Source of the DNA: CAIURC01 sp043777315
Lineage (GTDB): Bacteria > Verrucomicrobiota > Verrucomicrobiia > Chthoniobacterales > Chthoniobacteraceae
DNA length: 64,000 bases
Assembly (NCBI GenBank): GCA_043777315.1
Contig: JAYVPW010000066.1
Span: 1-64,000 of the forward strand
Direction of reading: 5' to 3'
The position numbers were made by a program, and so were the translations under genes. Below the pieces are notes generated by a model that made no database searches, had not been told where the DNA came from, and worked only from the letters and a program-made list of their open reading frames with translations. Shown here piece by piece: positions 30,802-39,198 of this stretch (positions within the stretch are counted from its first letter, which is position 1; every line of letters starts with the position of its first letter).

Positions 30802-31833
30802 TTACGAGCCCATGCCGTCCTCGAAACTGCCGCCGGCGGGGGCGATGAGGAGGTGGTCGCAGACGAAGGCGATGCCGTTGGCGCTGGTCGTGTCGAGGTC
30901 GCGGTGGGCGCTCTCGGCTTCGACGACGAGGGGCGCGGTTTTGGTGCCGTGGAGTTGGCAGTAACGGCTCGGGTAGCCGACCATGAGGAGCAGTTCGACG
31001 TAGCGGCTCATGTTGAGGTCGCCGCTCGGCAGGTCGGTGAATTGCATGGCGCGGCCGGGCCAGTTCGGCTCCATCGTGCGGAGCGGGAAGCCGGTGCGGA
31101 TGGTGAAGTTTTTCACGTGCGCGGCGAAGATGCGCGGGCCGACTTTGAGGAAGCGGGTCTCCCAGCTTTCGCCTTCCCAGCAGTGCGACGGGTCGGCATT
31201 GACGCCGAGCGTTTCGTCGCCGTCGCAGATGGAGACGAGCATGTTGAAATCATCCGCGGTCATCGCCGCGGTGCCGGGGTGGATTTCGTGGCAAAGCTTG
31301 ATCCCGAGCTGCCGCGCGTGATCGCGAATCTTCTGCGTTTTCGTGACGAAACGCTCCTTGCCTTCGGCGATCAAATCGTAGCCTGGACCGGCCCAGAAGC
31401 CCCACGGATAGCCGGTCGCCAGCTCCCAGCCGAACGCCGTGCCCCAGAACATCGGCAGCACTTTCAAGCCGAGCTCCGCCGTGAGATCGAGCAACTCGAG
31501 GACGTATTTTTCCGCCCACGCTTCGATCGCGTCGGTCGAGGTTTTCGCGACGCTTTCCGGGATGAAAGACCGGATTGTCGGCGAACCGGTCCACGCGGTC
31601 GTGTGGACCCAAATCGGGCAATGCGCGCTGATGCCGTCGATCAGCATCCCGGCTTTCTCAAAGGTGTCGCGGATCGTTTTCGCCGACTTAAAACCGTCGC
31701 CTTCCTGCAGCATGTAATTGCTCGGCTGCGCGCCGCTCGCGCCGGAGTTTTTGGCGTAAGCGAGGAAGTCGGCGAGCGATTTTGCGCCGTGCTGCGCGCC
31801 TTCGATCGATGCGTGGAAACAAGAGGTGGCCAT
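30802..31833 (-). CDS. Sugar phosphate isomerase/epimerase family, TIM-barrel
   Basis: The 343-residue protein matches the xylose-isomerase-like TIM-barrel superfamily. The visible acidic/His pattern fits metal binding: KLCHEIHPGTAAM, VNADPSHCWEGE and FAAHVKNFTIR. The substrate cannot be read from the sequence. It is divergent from hpt, with 120 bp between. It lies upstream of rpoA on the same strand but is separated by 370 bp, so it is probably transcribed separately. Confidence 0.85.
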   Translation of the reverse strand: MATSCFHASIEGAQHGAKSLADFLAYAKNSGASGAQPSNYMLQEGDGFKSAKTIRDTFEKAGMLIDGISAHCPIWVHTTAWTGSPTIRSFIPESVAKTSTDAIEAWAEKYVLELLDLTAELGLKVLPMFWGTAFGWELATGYPWGFWAGPGYDLIAEGKERFVTKTQKIRDHARQLGIKLCHEIHPGTAAMTADDFNMLVSICDGDETLGVNADPSHCWEGESWETRFLKVGPRIFAAHVKNFTIRTGFPLRTMEPNWPGRAMQFTDLPSGDLNMSRYVELLLMVGYPSRYCQLHGTKTAPLVVEAESAHRDLDTTSANGIAFVCDHLLIAPAGGSFEDGMGS

Positions 31834-31953
31834 GATTTGCGGGAGGTTGTGGGGTTGTGAAATCGGGGGCTTGGGAATAGCGACTCAGCGCGGGTGGGGG
31901 AAGATTTTTCAGCCGCGAAATCCGTTTCCTCCGCGCCCGCCGGCGACTAAACC

Positions 31954-32505
31954 GTGCGGATGCTGGCCGACGTCGAACGCATCCTTTTTCATGAGCAAAC
32001 CATCCTCAGCCGGCTCGACGAAATCGCTCGTGAAATCACGGACGCGTATCGCGAAAAAGACCTGACGATCATCGCGGTTTTGAATGGCTCGCTCATCTTC
32101 ACCGCGGACCTGCTGCGCCGCATCCCGCTGCCGCTGAAGCTCGATTGCCTCAGCGTCTCCAGCTACCACGGCGGCACGGAAAGCACGGGCACGGTGACCT
32201 TCGATCAGCTCTCGCTCCCGGAGATCGACGGGCGGCACGTGCTCATCGTGGACGACATCCTCGACAGCGGGCGCACGCTCCACGCGATCTGCGGAAAACT
32301 GCGCGCCGAGGCGGCGCCATTGAGCGTGAAAATTTGCGTGCTGCTGCGGAAGAAAAAGGAGCGCGCCGAGGAGATGGAAGCGGACTGGGTCGGCTTCGAA
32401 ATCGGCGATGAATTCGTGATCGGATACGGCCTCGATTTCGACGAGCGGTATCGCAATCTGCCGTTCGTCGGCGTGTTGCGTGGCGACCTTTTTTGCGCCG
32501 GGTAG
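31954..32505 (+). CDS. hpt: Hypoxanthine phosphoribosyltransferase
   Basis: A purine salvage enzyme making IMP or GMP from PRPP. The 183-residue product has the PRPP-binding motif VLIVDDILDSGRTL and the family N-terminal region. YGLDFDERYRNLPFVGVL is characteristic of the Hpt C-terminus. GTG at 31954 and ATG at 31960 both work as starts; the ATG is slightly more conventional. It is convergent with the next gene, 7 bp apart. Confidence 0.93.
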   Translation: MRMLADVERILFHEQTILSRLDEIAREITDAYREKDLTIIAVLNGSLIFTADLLRRIPLPLKLDCLSVSSYHGGTESTGTVTFDQLSLPEIDGRHVLIVDDILDSGRTLHAICGKLRAEAAPLSVKICVLLRKKKERAEEMEADWVGFEIGDEFVIGYGLDFDERYRNLPFVGVLRGDLFCAG

Positions 32506-32512
32506 CGGCGGC

Positions 32513-33658
32513 TTACAGCCCGCGGTAAATCAGCTCGAGCGAGAGGACGCCGTAGCTGGTCACGAGCACGGCGTCTTTCTCCATCCAGCGGCCGGTGTCG
32601 TTCACCCACGAGCCGTCGGTTTGCTGGAGGTCGAGGAGCTTCTTCGTGACCGCCGGGCGCCAGTCGATCTTCTTCCCATCGGCGAGCGTGAGCTGATCGA
32701 TGCCCGCCGCCGTGAGGCCTTTGGTCATCAGGTGCAGGTAATAATAGAATCCCGCGCGGCCCATCCCCGGGTTCTCGTCGAGCGTGTAATTCTTCGTGAG
32801 CCAGTCGAGCGCCGCAGTCACGCGCTGATCGTCCTTTTTTACGTCCGCGAAAATGAAGCTGAGCAGCCCCGCGTAAGTCATGCTGCCGTAGCTCCGCAGC
32901 GCCTTCGGCCCCTCCGCCGGGTCGGCGTTGCTGAAGCCGGGGTAGTAAATGAAGCCGCCCTGATCCACGGCCTCCGCGCTCCCTTTCGGGTTCGTCGCGG
33001 TGAGATTCTGCGTCCGCGAAATGAAGTCGATCGCCGCCTTCCAGTTGAGGTCGTCTTTCGCCGCGATCTCCACGGTCGGGCGCGCGGCGCGGTAGGCGCG
33101 GAGGGCTTCGAGGCCGATGAGCGTGTTGTCGAGGTCGGGATGTGCGCGCTTTGGACTGACGCCCGTCACGCCGTATCCGATGCCGCCGTCGAGCGACTCG
33201 CTGGCCATTCCTTTCGCCTGCTGCCCGACGATGAAGGCGCGCGCTTTCGTGATCAGCGGCTCGTCTTTCGCGTCGCCCGTCGCGAGCAGCGCGGTGAGCG
33301 CGAGCGACGTGTTGTAGTTGGAAAGTCCCTTGCCATAGATCCCGCCATCCGCCTGCGCATGCGCCCGGATGAAGTCGTATCCCTTCGCCAAAAACGGCTC
33401 GCCTGCGCTGCGATATTTTCCGCTCGGCTCGCGGTGAAACGCCATCAGCGGCAGCGCCGTCAGCGCTGGATGCTCTTCGCTCGACCACCAGCCCTCGGGC
33501 TTCTGCTGCGTCTTCAGAAAGGCCAGCCCCTTGTCGATCGCGAGCTGCACTTCATTGCGCAGCGAGACGTTCTCGGGCTTGCGGGCGATTGGCTCGTCGG
33601 CGCGGTTGAAGGAAAATGCGAGGAGGGTGGGCAGCAGGATGGTGAGGATTCTTTTCAT
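32513..33658 (-). CDS. Secreted squalene-cyclase/prenyltransferase-fold protein
   Basis: The 381-residue protein has a signal peptide (MKRILTILLPTLLAFSF). The rest is repeated alpha-alpha hairpins of the prenyltransferase/squalene oxidase repeat type, with QW-like segments such as QKPEGWWSSEEH and QTDGSWVNDTGRWM. No DXDD or other catalytic acid motif was seen, so it is not clearly a cyclase. Similar all-alpha toroids also occur in thioester proteins. The ATG at 33658 is the better start; an upstream in-frame one at 33688 lacks the signal. Function is unknown. Confidence 0.72.
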   Translation of the reverse strand: MKRILTILLPTLLAFSFNRADEPIARKPENVSLRNEVQLAIDKGLAFLKTQQKPEGWWSSEEHPALTALPLMAFHREPSGKYRSAGEPFLAKGYDFIRAHAQADGGIYGKGLSNYNTSLALTALLATGDAKDEPLITKARAFIVGQQAKGMASESLDGGIGYGVTGVSPKRAHPDLDNTLIGLEALRAYRAARPTVEIAAKDDLNWKAAIDFISRTQNLTATNPKGSAEAVDQGGFIYYPGFSNADPAEGPKALRSYGSMTYAGLLSFIFADVKKDDQRVTAALDWLTKNYTLDENPGMGRAGFYYYLHLMTKGLTAAGIDQLTLADGKKIDWRPAVTKKLLDLQQTDGSWVNDTGRWMEKDAVLVTSYGVLSLELIYRGL

Positions 33659-33677
33659 GGCGGAGAGTTTTCGGGAT

Positions 33678-33750
33678 GCCTCACGCAAAGGTCGCGGAGG
33701 CCGCGAAGGAATGACAACCCCTTGCGTCCTTGGCGTCCTTGGCGTGAGGC
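33678..33750. repeat. GCCTCACGC palindromic element
   Basis: The left arm GCCTCACGCAAAGGTCGCGG pairs imperfectly with the right arm ending CCTTGGCGTGAGGC across a short centre. The right arm has a tandem CCTTGGCGT unit. It lies in the small gap between two minus-strand genes, with no coding signal. Confidence 0.7.
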
Positions 33751-33757
33751 ACAGAAT

Positions 33758-34477
33758 TCATTTCTTCGGAACTCCGAGATGGATGGCGACCTCCACCGGC
33801 GTCTCGCGGGGTGGCACGGCTTTCTTGTTCGGCTCCCAAATCTGGTCGTTGTCGTTGCCCTTGCGCGGGTTGTTGATCAGCGCCGACGGGTTCGTCACCA
33901 GCGCCGCGAAGCACCCCTCCACCTGCGCCAAAAACTTATCCTCCGCAAACATCGACCCCGTATAAATCCACGGCCCCCGCGCCGCCGCCATCTTCGTCCC
34001 CGTATTCAGCACCCAGTCCTCGATCGCCGCCGACTTCTCCTCCCCTCCCGCCTTCCACGTCACCGTCATCGTCAACGCATCGCCCTTCAGCCGCGGCGCA
34101 TGCTTCAGATACTCCGCATCGATCTGCCCCGACGGCGCATCCGCGGCGGCGGGAGCGAGGATGCCCGCGCCTTTGGCCCCGAGCAGGAGCATGCAAAAAT
34201 GCAGGTCGGTCGGCTGCACCTCCGTCACCAGCAGGCTCTCGTGCGTGCTCCCTTGCTTCGTCACGAGCAGGTATTCGATGTTCCCCTCGTCCATGTTGAC
34301 CGCGGCAGAAAAGGTCACCGTGTTCGTATTCTTGTCGAGGTGCAGCTTGCCGATCCGATACACGCCCGGGCTCAGCTCCTCCATCGCCGGTTTCGCGGCA
34401 TCCTCCGCTTTCGCGGAAACGAGCGGCATCATCGACAGCACGAGCGCGACGAGCGATCGGAGCAGGGGAGAAGTCAT
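33758..34477 (-). CDS. YdjY-domain secreted protein
   Basis: The 239-residue product has a signal peptide (MTSPLLRSLVALVLSMM). The central segments IEYLLVTKQGSTHESLLVT and DLHFCMLLLGAKGAG match the YdjY domain, originally noted in an E. coli ferredoxin-like protein. No iron-sulfur cysteine cluster is present here. The ATG at 34477 is preferred over the one at 34513 because it starts the signal peptide. Function is unknown; an envelope location is expected. Confidence 0.72.
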   Translation of the reverse strand: MTSPLLRSLVALVLSMMPLVSAKAEDAAKPAMEELSPGVYRIGKLHLDKNTNTVTFSAAVNMDEGNIEYLLVTKQGSTHESLLVTEVQPTDLHFCMLLLGAKGAGILAPAAADAPSGQIDAEYLKHAPRLKGDALTMTVTWKAGGEEKSAAIEDWVLNTGTKMAAARGPWIYTGSMFAEDKFLAQVEGCFAALVTNPSALINNPRKGNDNDQIWEPNKKAVPPRETPVEVAIHLGVPKK

Positions 34478-34567
34478 TGGGGAGAAGGTCGAAGTGGGAC
34501 GCTGAGTGAACATGATACGGACGAGATCGGATTTCGTTAGGCCGTGCGGCTGGAGAAATCAATTTCC

Positions 34568-34700
34568 GTCATCCTGAGCGCAGCGCAGCGGAGTCGAAGG
34601 ACCTCTTACTTATCCCCTCCCCGAGGCGCACGCGTATCGGGGGAGAAGTAAGAGGTCCTTCGACTGCGTTCCGCTGGCGCTCCACTTCGCTCAGGATGAC
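34568..34700. repeat. GTCATCCTGAGCG palindromic element, copy 3 of 4
   Basis: It has the same outer and inner blocks as the other copies (GTCATCCTGAGCGCAGCGCA, GAAGGACCTCTTAC, GTAAGAGGTCCTTCGACTGC, CGCTCAGGATGAC). It lies between pyrC (stop at 34721) and the YdjY-domain start, so on the minus strand it could act as a 3' structure of pyrC. Confidence 0.88.
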
Positions 34701-34720
34701 GGGCTTTTTGCCGCCGCGAT

Positions 34721-36043
34721 TCACAGCTTCCACACCGTTTTCCCCGCCACGATCGTCCGCACCGCGCGGCCTTTCAGCTCCCAGCCGTGGAAGGGCGTAT
34801 TCCGGCTCAACGACGCGCTCGCATTCCGGTCCACCGTCCACTCCAGATTCGGGTCGATCAGCGTCACATCCGCCGCCGCGCCCACCGTCAGCGTCCCCCG
34901 ATCCAAGCCGAGCAACCGCGCCGGCTCCACCGTCAGCATCGCGATCAGCCGTGGCACCGAGATCGCCCGCTTCTTGTGAACGAGGATGTCCATGAACAGA
35001 CCCAGCTCCGTCTCCAGTCCTAGAATCCCAAACGGCGCGACATCGAACTCCACCTCCTTCTCATACGCGCAATGCGGCGCGTGATCGCTCGCCAGCACCG
35101 TGATCGTCCCGTCCGCGATCCCCCCGACCAGCGCCTCGATGTCCCGCTCCGTCCGCAGCGGCGGATTCATTTTAAAATTCGTATCGAACCCCCGCAGCGA
35201 CTCATCCGTCAGCGCGATGTGATGCGGACAAACCTCGCCGCTCAGCTTCACCCCGCGCCCCCGCGCCTCCCGCAAAATCCGCACACTCCCCGCCGCGCTC
35301 AAATGCTGGCAGTGGATCGGCGAATCGCACAACTCCGCCAGCAGCGCATTCCGCTGCACGATGATTTCCTCCCCCGCCGCCGGCCATCCCGGCAGCCCCA
35401 GCACCGTCGAGACAAAGCCCTCATGCATCACCCCTTTCCCCACCAAATCGTAGTCCTGGCAATGATCCATCACCACCAGCCCAAACATCCGCGCATACTC
35501 CACCGCCCGCCGCATCACCTCGTGGTTTTGAATGCAGTGCCCGTCATCCGTCAGCGCCACGATCCCCGCCTTCCGCATCGACCCGATCGGCGCGAGTTCC
35601 TCCCCGGCGATCCCTTTCGTCAGCGCCCCTGCGGGGAAAATGTTCACGCAAGCCTCCGCCCGCGCCTTCTCCAGAATCCACGTCACCACACTCGGCGAAT
35701 CGATCGCCGGCGACGTATTCGGCATACAGACCACACTCGTAAAGCCCCCCCCCGCCGCCGCCCGTGCCCCACTCGCCATCGTCTCCTTCGCCGACTGCCC
35801 CGGCTCGCGGAAATGCACATGCAGATCGATCAACCCCGGCGCCACCACCAGCCCCGTCGCATCGATCTCCCGCATCTCTTCCTCCCCCCCGTTCGACGTT
35901 CGACGTTCGACGTTCGACGTTCGACGTTCAGCCGCCGCAGGCTCCCCCGCGATCCGTCCATCCACGATCCAAAGATCACCCACCTCATCCCGTCCATTCG
36001 CCGGGTCGATGATCCGTCCGTTGCGCAGAAGAGTGGTGCTCAT
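34721..36043 (-). CDS. pyrC: Dihydroorotase
   Basis: The third step of UMP synthesis. The 440-residue product has the class I amidohydrolase metal motif DLHVHFREPG, then SVVCMPNTSPAID, HCQHLSAAGS and the catalytic Asp in ASDHAPH near the C-terminus. The start at 36043 (MSTTLLRNGRIIDPAN) fits the family. Residues about 40-52 are an insertion encoded by a heptanucleotide tandem repeat (35891-35929), absent from usual dihydroorotases. It lies near pyrB and pyrR on the same strand, separated from pyrB by two other genes. Carboxylysine versus Asp metal ligands cannot be told here. Confidence 0.94.
   Translation of the reverse strand: MSTTLLRNGRIIDPANGRDEVGDLWIVDGRIAGEPAAAERRTSNVERRTSNGGEEEMREIDATGLVVAPGLIDLHVHFREPGQSAKETMASGARAAAGGGFTSVVCMPNTSPAIDSPSVVTWILEKARAEACVNIFPAGALTKGIAGEELAPIGSMRKAGIVALTDDGHCIQNHEVMRRAVEYARMFGLVVMDHCQDYDLVGKGVMHEGFVSTVLGLPGWPAAGEEIIVQRNALLAELCDSPIHCQHLSAAGSVRILREARGRGVKLSGEVCPHHIALTDESLRGFDTNFKMNPPLRTERDIEALVGGIADGTITVLASDHAPHCAYEKEVEFDVAPFGILGLETELGLFMDILVHKKRAISVPRLIAMLTVEPARLLGLDRGTLTVGAAADVTLIDPNLEWTVDRNASASLSRNTPFHGWELKGRAVRTIVAGKTVWKL
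35891..35929 (-). repeat. Heptanucleotide tandem repeat inside pyrC
   Basis: The plus strand reads GTTCGAC five times in a row and then GTTC. On the coding strand this is GAACGTC repeated, translating to ERRTSNVERRTSN, a seven-residue period produced because 7 nt and 3 nt share no factor. It falls in the loop before EIDATGLVVAPG, a variable surface part of the enzyme. Confidence 0.95.
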
Positions 36044-36501
36044 TGGGATTTTCGGAGCGCGTCGTATCCGCGTTCGGCGGGGAAAACAAGACATCGCCCA
36101 CGCCCGCGGCAACCGTGCCGAAGCCGCCGCCCTGCGCGCGAATCAGGACGGAACTCCCAAAGGTTGTCCACATGCCGAGGGCAAGGGTCGTGGCTCAGTT
36201 TGTACGCAATCGGCCGCGGAAGACGGGCGTCCCGCCTGTCTTCCGCAAAATCCGCCACCACCAGGGAAGGGGGGTTGGCTCATTCGTTTCGGACCTGATT
36301 CGAAAATGTGCCGGAAGTCGGAAACGACCGCGGATTTCGCGGATGGCGCGCGTGGCGACAACGAACCGAGTCCCCACCCGAAAGGGAGTTCACGGACCCG
36401 CCTCCTTTCGCCCCCGCACCGGCCCGCGCGCGCCGCTCTCTTCCTCGTTCACGGGTCTGTCAATTTGACCTGACCCCGTCCTCGTTGTTGATGCTGCGCG
36501 C
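36044..36501. other. Intergenic stretch with hairpin and REP-boundary-like sequence
   Basis: Between pyrC and the divergent LEAR-motif gene, 458 bp without a credible gene. At 36216-36246, GCGGAAGACGGGCG pairs with CGCCTGTCTTCCGC around TCC, a short relative of the element at 27465. At 36459-36480, GTCAATTTGACCTGACCCCG resembles sequence often found at the edge of REP-associated transposase elements. No transposase gene is present, so this may be a remnant. The pyrC promoter should lie near 36044-36150. Confidence 0.5.
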
Positions 36502-37179
36502 ATGAAGATTCGCATCGTTGCCGCCATCGAAATTCTGGAAGCCCGCATCGCGCCGGCGGCGGTGTTCGTCAGCCCGACCACCGCGACTTACGACGACGCG
36601 GACGGCGATCATGTGACGGTGAAATTTACCAAGCCGATCCTGACACCGGGAGTCGGCGGGAATGTGAACTCGGTACTCACGGAGAATGGCGCGGGGCTTT
36701 TTGTGATCAATCTCACCGGGCTCGCGGCGACGGGGACCGGTATTTCGGTGACGGCGCAGCTCGCGGGAAATGGCGATGGATTTGCGAATGTGGGCTACGT
36801 CAACTCGGGCGGTCTCGCGCTCGGCGGTTCAGTCCTCGGAGGGAGCGGGGCGAATGGCGCGCAAATCTTCAGCCAGACAGGGATCGCGAGCGTCACGATC
36901 GGCGGCGATCTGCGCGGCGGCACGGCGGCGAACGCGGGCAGCGTCTTCTCGCACGGACCGATCGGCGCGGTGTCGGTCGGCGGCTCGGTCGTCGGCGGGA
37001 CCGGGCCGGACAGCGGCGAAATTTCGGCCATCGGCGCGACGCTCGGCGGCAGCGATCACTTCGGCTTCGTGTCGCACGAAATCGGCGCGTTCAAACTCGG
37101 CGGCACGACCATCTCAACCGTCGGCATGGTCAACCACCCAATCGGCATCACCGGCGACGTGAACCTTCACGAAATCTAG
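36502..37179 (+). CDS. Putative LEAR-motif surface protein
   Basis: The 225-residue product starts MKIRIVAAIEILEARIAPAA. The N-terminal LEARIAPA stretch recalls the LEPR-XLL motif at the start of large extracellular proteins in planctomycetes and related bacteria. The body is Gly/Ser/Thr/Val-rich with repeated beta-like units (SVTIGGDLRGGTAANAGS, AVSVGGSVVGGTGPDSG), similar to short beta-strand-repeat surface proteins. No classical signal peptide is seen. It could be a short remnant or a small member of the group. It is convergent with the LprI-like gene. Confidence 0.6.
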   Translation: MKIRIVAAIEILEARIAPAAVFVSPTTATYDDADGDHVTVKFTKPILTPGVGGNVNSVLTENGAGLFVINLTGLAATGTGISVTAQLAGNGDGFANVGYVNSGGLALGGSVLGGSGANGAQIFSQTGIASVTIGGDLRGGTAANAGSVFSHGPIGAVSVGGSVVGGTGPDSGEISAIGATLGGSDHFGFVSHEIGAFKLGGTTISTVGMVNHPIGITGDVNLHEI

Positions 37180-37187
37180 CCCGCCGT

Positions 37188-37550
37188 TTACTGCCCGGGC
37201 TTCAGCATTTGCCGGAGTTGCTTGATCCGCGCCCGCGTCAAGTCGGCCGCGACGCCAGAAACAATCATCGGCTCCATGCTGCCGCCGCGCGCTTCCTGGT
37301 CGGCTTGAAAATCGGCCTCGGCGTCGCGCCACACGACCCAAGCGCGCTGCACCGTCTTCAGTTTTTCGTGCCCTGCCGCGTCGAGCGTGGCGACCACTTT
37401 TTTGTAGATGCGGTTCAGCTCCGCGTCCGCCTTTTCAAAGTCCGCCCGCGCCGTCGCATTCATCTCGTGCTGACTCTGCGCCGCTGACTTCGCGACCGGA
37501 AACGCGAGCAGGAAGAGGAGCGCGAGCAGCCGCGGGAGCGTGTGATTCAT
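37188..37550 (-). CDS. LprI/DUF1311-like small secreted protein
   Basis: The 120-residue protein has a signal peptide (LLALLFLLAFPVAKSAAQ). A helical domain follows with DAELNRIYKKVVATL and QRAWVVWRDAEADFQADQEA, matching the LprI/DUF1311 family, which in some bacteria inhibits lysozyme. The two cysteines typical of some members are not seen. Its ATG overlaps the pyrB stop by 4 nt (ATGA), so it is translated with pyrB, although the functional link is unclear. Confidence 0.8.
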   Translation of the reverse strand: MNHTLPRLLALLFLLAFPVAKSAAQSQHEMNATARADFEKADAELNRIYKKVVATLDAAGHEKLKTVQRAWVVWRDAEADFQADQEARGGSMEPMIVSGVAADLTRARIKQLRQMLKPGQ

Positions 37551-38506
37551 CCGGCCAAATTGCGCGCGCTGGCGCAGAGGTAGAGCACGGCCATCCGCAC
37601 GGCGAGGCCGTTGGTGACTTGATCGAGGATCACCGACTGCGCGCTGTCGGCGAGGTCGCTGTCGATCTCCACGCCGCGATTGACCGGCCCCGGATGCATG
37701 ATCAGCGCGCCGGGTTTCAGCCGTTCCGCGCGCTTTTTCGTGAGCCCGAAAAGCGAGGTGTATTCGCCGAGGCTCGGGAAATATTCCTTCCGCTGCCGCT
37801 CGTGCTGGATGCGCAGAAGGTTCACGACATCGACCTCCGGCAGCACCGCGTCGAGGTCGTGCGTGACGGTGACGCCCATCTCTTCAAACGCCCGCGGAAC
37901 CAGCGTGCTCGGGCCGACGAGGGTGACGCGCGCGCCGAGTTTCAGCAGCGCGTGGATGTTCGAGCGCGCGACGCGGCTGAACAAAATATCACCGATGATC
38001 GCGACGTGAATCCCCGCGATGCGCCCGAGCTTTTCGCGGATCGTGAACGTGTCGAGCAGCGCCTGCGTCGGGTGCTCGTGTGCCCCGTCGCCGGCGTTAA
38101 TGATCGAGGCTTCGAGCCGCTCGGCGAGGAACTGCGACGCGCCCGCCGAGCTGTGCCGCAGCACGATGATGTCGGCGTGATTCGCCTCCAAAATCTGCGC
38201 GGTGTCTTTCAGCGTCTCGCCTTTCGTCAGGCTCGAGGTGCTCGCGGAAATGTTGATCACGTCCGCGCTCAAACGGATCGCCGCGAGCTCGAAAGAAGTC
38301 CGCGTCCGCGTGCTCGCCTCGACGAAAAAATTCACGAGCGTCTTGCCCCGCAAGGCCGGCACTTTCTTGATCTCGCGCGTCCCGACCTGCTTGAAAGCGG
38401 ACGCGGAATCGAGGATGTGCGTGATCTCCGCGGCGCTCAACGGCTCGATGCCGACGAGGTCTTTGCGGGTCCAGACCGCGGATTCTTTTTGGGCGGCGGG
38501 AGGCAT
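37547..38506 (-). CDS. pyrB: Aspartate carbamoyltransferase catalytic subunit
   Basis: The second step of UMP synthesis. The 319-residue protein shows the carbamoyl-phosphate motif STRTRTSFELAA near residues 64-75 and HPTQALLDTF. MHPGPVNRGVEI is typical of the C-terminal aspartate-binding region. No pyrI is encoded next to it, so it is the unregulated catalytic type. It lies downstream of pyrR, about 100 bp apart, with a palindromic repeat between them. The LprI-like gene overlaps its stop. Confidence 0.96.
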   Translation of the reverse strand: MPPAAQKESAVWTRKDLVGIEPLSAAEITHILDSASAFKQVGTREIKKVPALRGKTLVNFFVEASTRTRTSFELAAIRLSADVINISASTSSLTKGETLKDTAQILEANHADIIVLRHSSAGASQFLAERLEASIINAGDGAHEHPTQALLDTFTIREKLGRIAGIHVAIIGDILFSRVARSNIHALLKLGARVTLVGPSTLVPRAFEEMGVTVTHDLDAVLPEVDVVNLLRIQHERQRKEYFPSLGEYTSLFGLTKKRAERLKPGALIMHPGPVNRGVEIDSDLADSAQSVILDQVTNGLAVRMAVLYLCASARNLAG

Positions 38507-38514
38507 TTTATTCG

Positions 38515-38597
38515 TCCACAGATTTCACAGATTTACACAGATTCGGAGAGCGGAGGAGGCGCAGAAAAAATCTGTGAAAATCTGTGAAATCTGTGGA
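38515..38597. repeat. CCACAGATTTCACAGATT palindrome between pyrR and pyrB
   Basis: TCCACAGATTTCACAGATTT on the left is mirrored by AAATCTGTGAAATCTGTGGA on the right around a centre of about 25 nt. Both arms contain tandem CACAGATT units. It fills most of the pyrR-pyrB gap, so a pyrR-pyrB transcript would include its fold. Confidence 0.82.
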
Positions 38598-38606
38598 TCA
38601 ACTCCT

Positions 38607-39191
38607 TCATGCGCGCTCTAGCCAGACGGAATCGGCGACGCCGTCTAGCGGCTCGAGCCGGACAAAAACGCGCTCGCCGATCTGGGTCGGCAGGTTTTTC
38701 CCGACGTAATCCGCGCGAATCGGCAGCTCGCGATGCCCGCGGTCGATGAGCACCGCGTATTGAATCCGCGCCGGTCGGCCGAAGCTCGAAATCGAGTCCA
38801 TCGCCGCGCGGCAGGTGCGGCCGGAGAAGAGCACGTCGTCGGTGAGCACGAGCGTTTTGTCCGATAGTTCGTCGGGCAATTTCGTCGGCTGCATCGCCCA
38901 CATCCGGCGGCGTGTGTGGATGTCGTCGCGGTGCATCGAGACATCGATGATGCCGGTCGCGGGCCGCACATTTTCAAACTGCCCGATGTAGTCCGCGAGC
39001 CGCTTCGCGAGCTCCACGCCGCGCGACGGAATGCCGATGAGCGCGACGCGGTTGATGTCGGGATTGCGCTCGATGATCTCGTGCGCGATGCGCTTCAGCG
39101 CGCGCTCGATCGCCGCGGCATCGAGGATGAGAACGGCACCGGGAGCCGGCGAACCGGACTCGGAAGGGAATGAAGTGGGGGATTCGGGCAT
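38607..39191 (-). CDS. pyrR: PyrR, pyrimidine regulatory RNA-binding protein / uracil PRTase
   Basis: The 194-residue product has the type I PRTase fold with the PRPP motif VLTDDVLFSGRTCRAAMD. The segments ALIGIPSRGVELAKRLADYI and HRDDIHTRRRM are characteristic of PyrR. In Gram-positive bacteria PyrR binds UMP and then pyr mRNA hairpins to reduce expression. The hairpin at 39199-39216, right before its own start codon, fits this. pyrB is next downstream. An extra polar N-terminal stretch of about 18 residues precedes the core. Confidence 0.94.
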   Translation of the reverse strand: MPESPTSFPSESGSPAPGAVLILDAAAIERALKRIAHEIIERNPDINRVALIGIPSRGVELAKRLADYIGQFENVRPATGIIDVSMHRDDIHTRRRMWAMQPTKLPDELSDKTLVLTDDVLFSGRTCRAAMDSISSFGRPARIQYAVLIDRGHRELPIRADYVGKNLPTQIGERVFVRLEPLDGVADSVWLERA

Positions 39192-39198
39192 GTCCTTC

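Noticed and set aside
32513..33658. Squalene-hopene cyclase
   Set aside because: The fold pattern is present but the DXDD catalytic motif is not seen and the protein is much shorter than the enzyme, so no cyclase function is claimed.
32480..34540. A 686-codon plus-strand frame opposite the squalene-cyclase-fold and YdjY genes
   Set aside because: Runs across two genes and a palindrome, with no protein-like pattern.
35891..35929. Possible CRISPR-like array
   Set aside because: The unit is only 7 nt with no spacers; it is a simple tandem repeat inside pyrC.
36043..36501. Short open frames in the pyrC-LEAR gap
   Set aside because: They cross a hairpin and a REP-like edge, have unlike-protein composition and lack a plausible start context.
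36502..37179. Full LEPR-XLL surface protein
   Set aside because: The motif is related but not identical, the protein is short and no signal peptide is visible, so only a tentative label was given.
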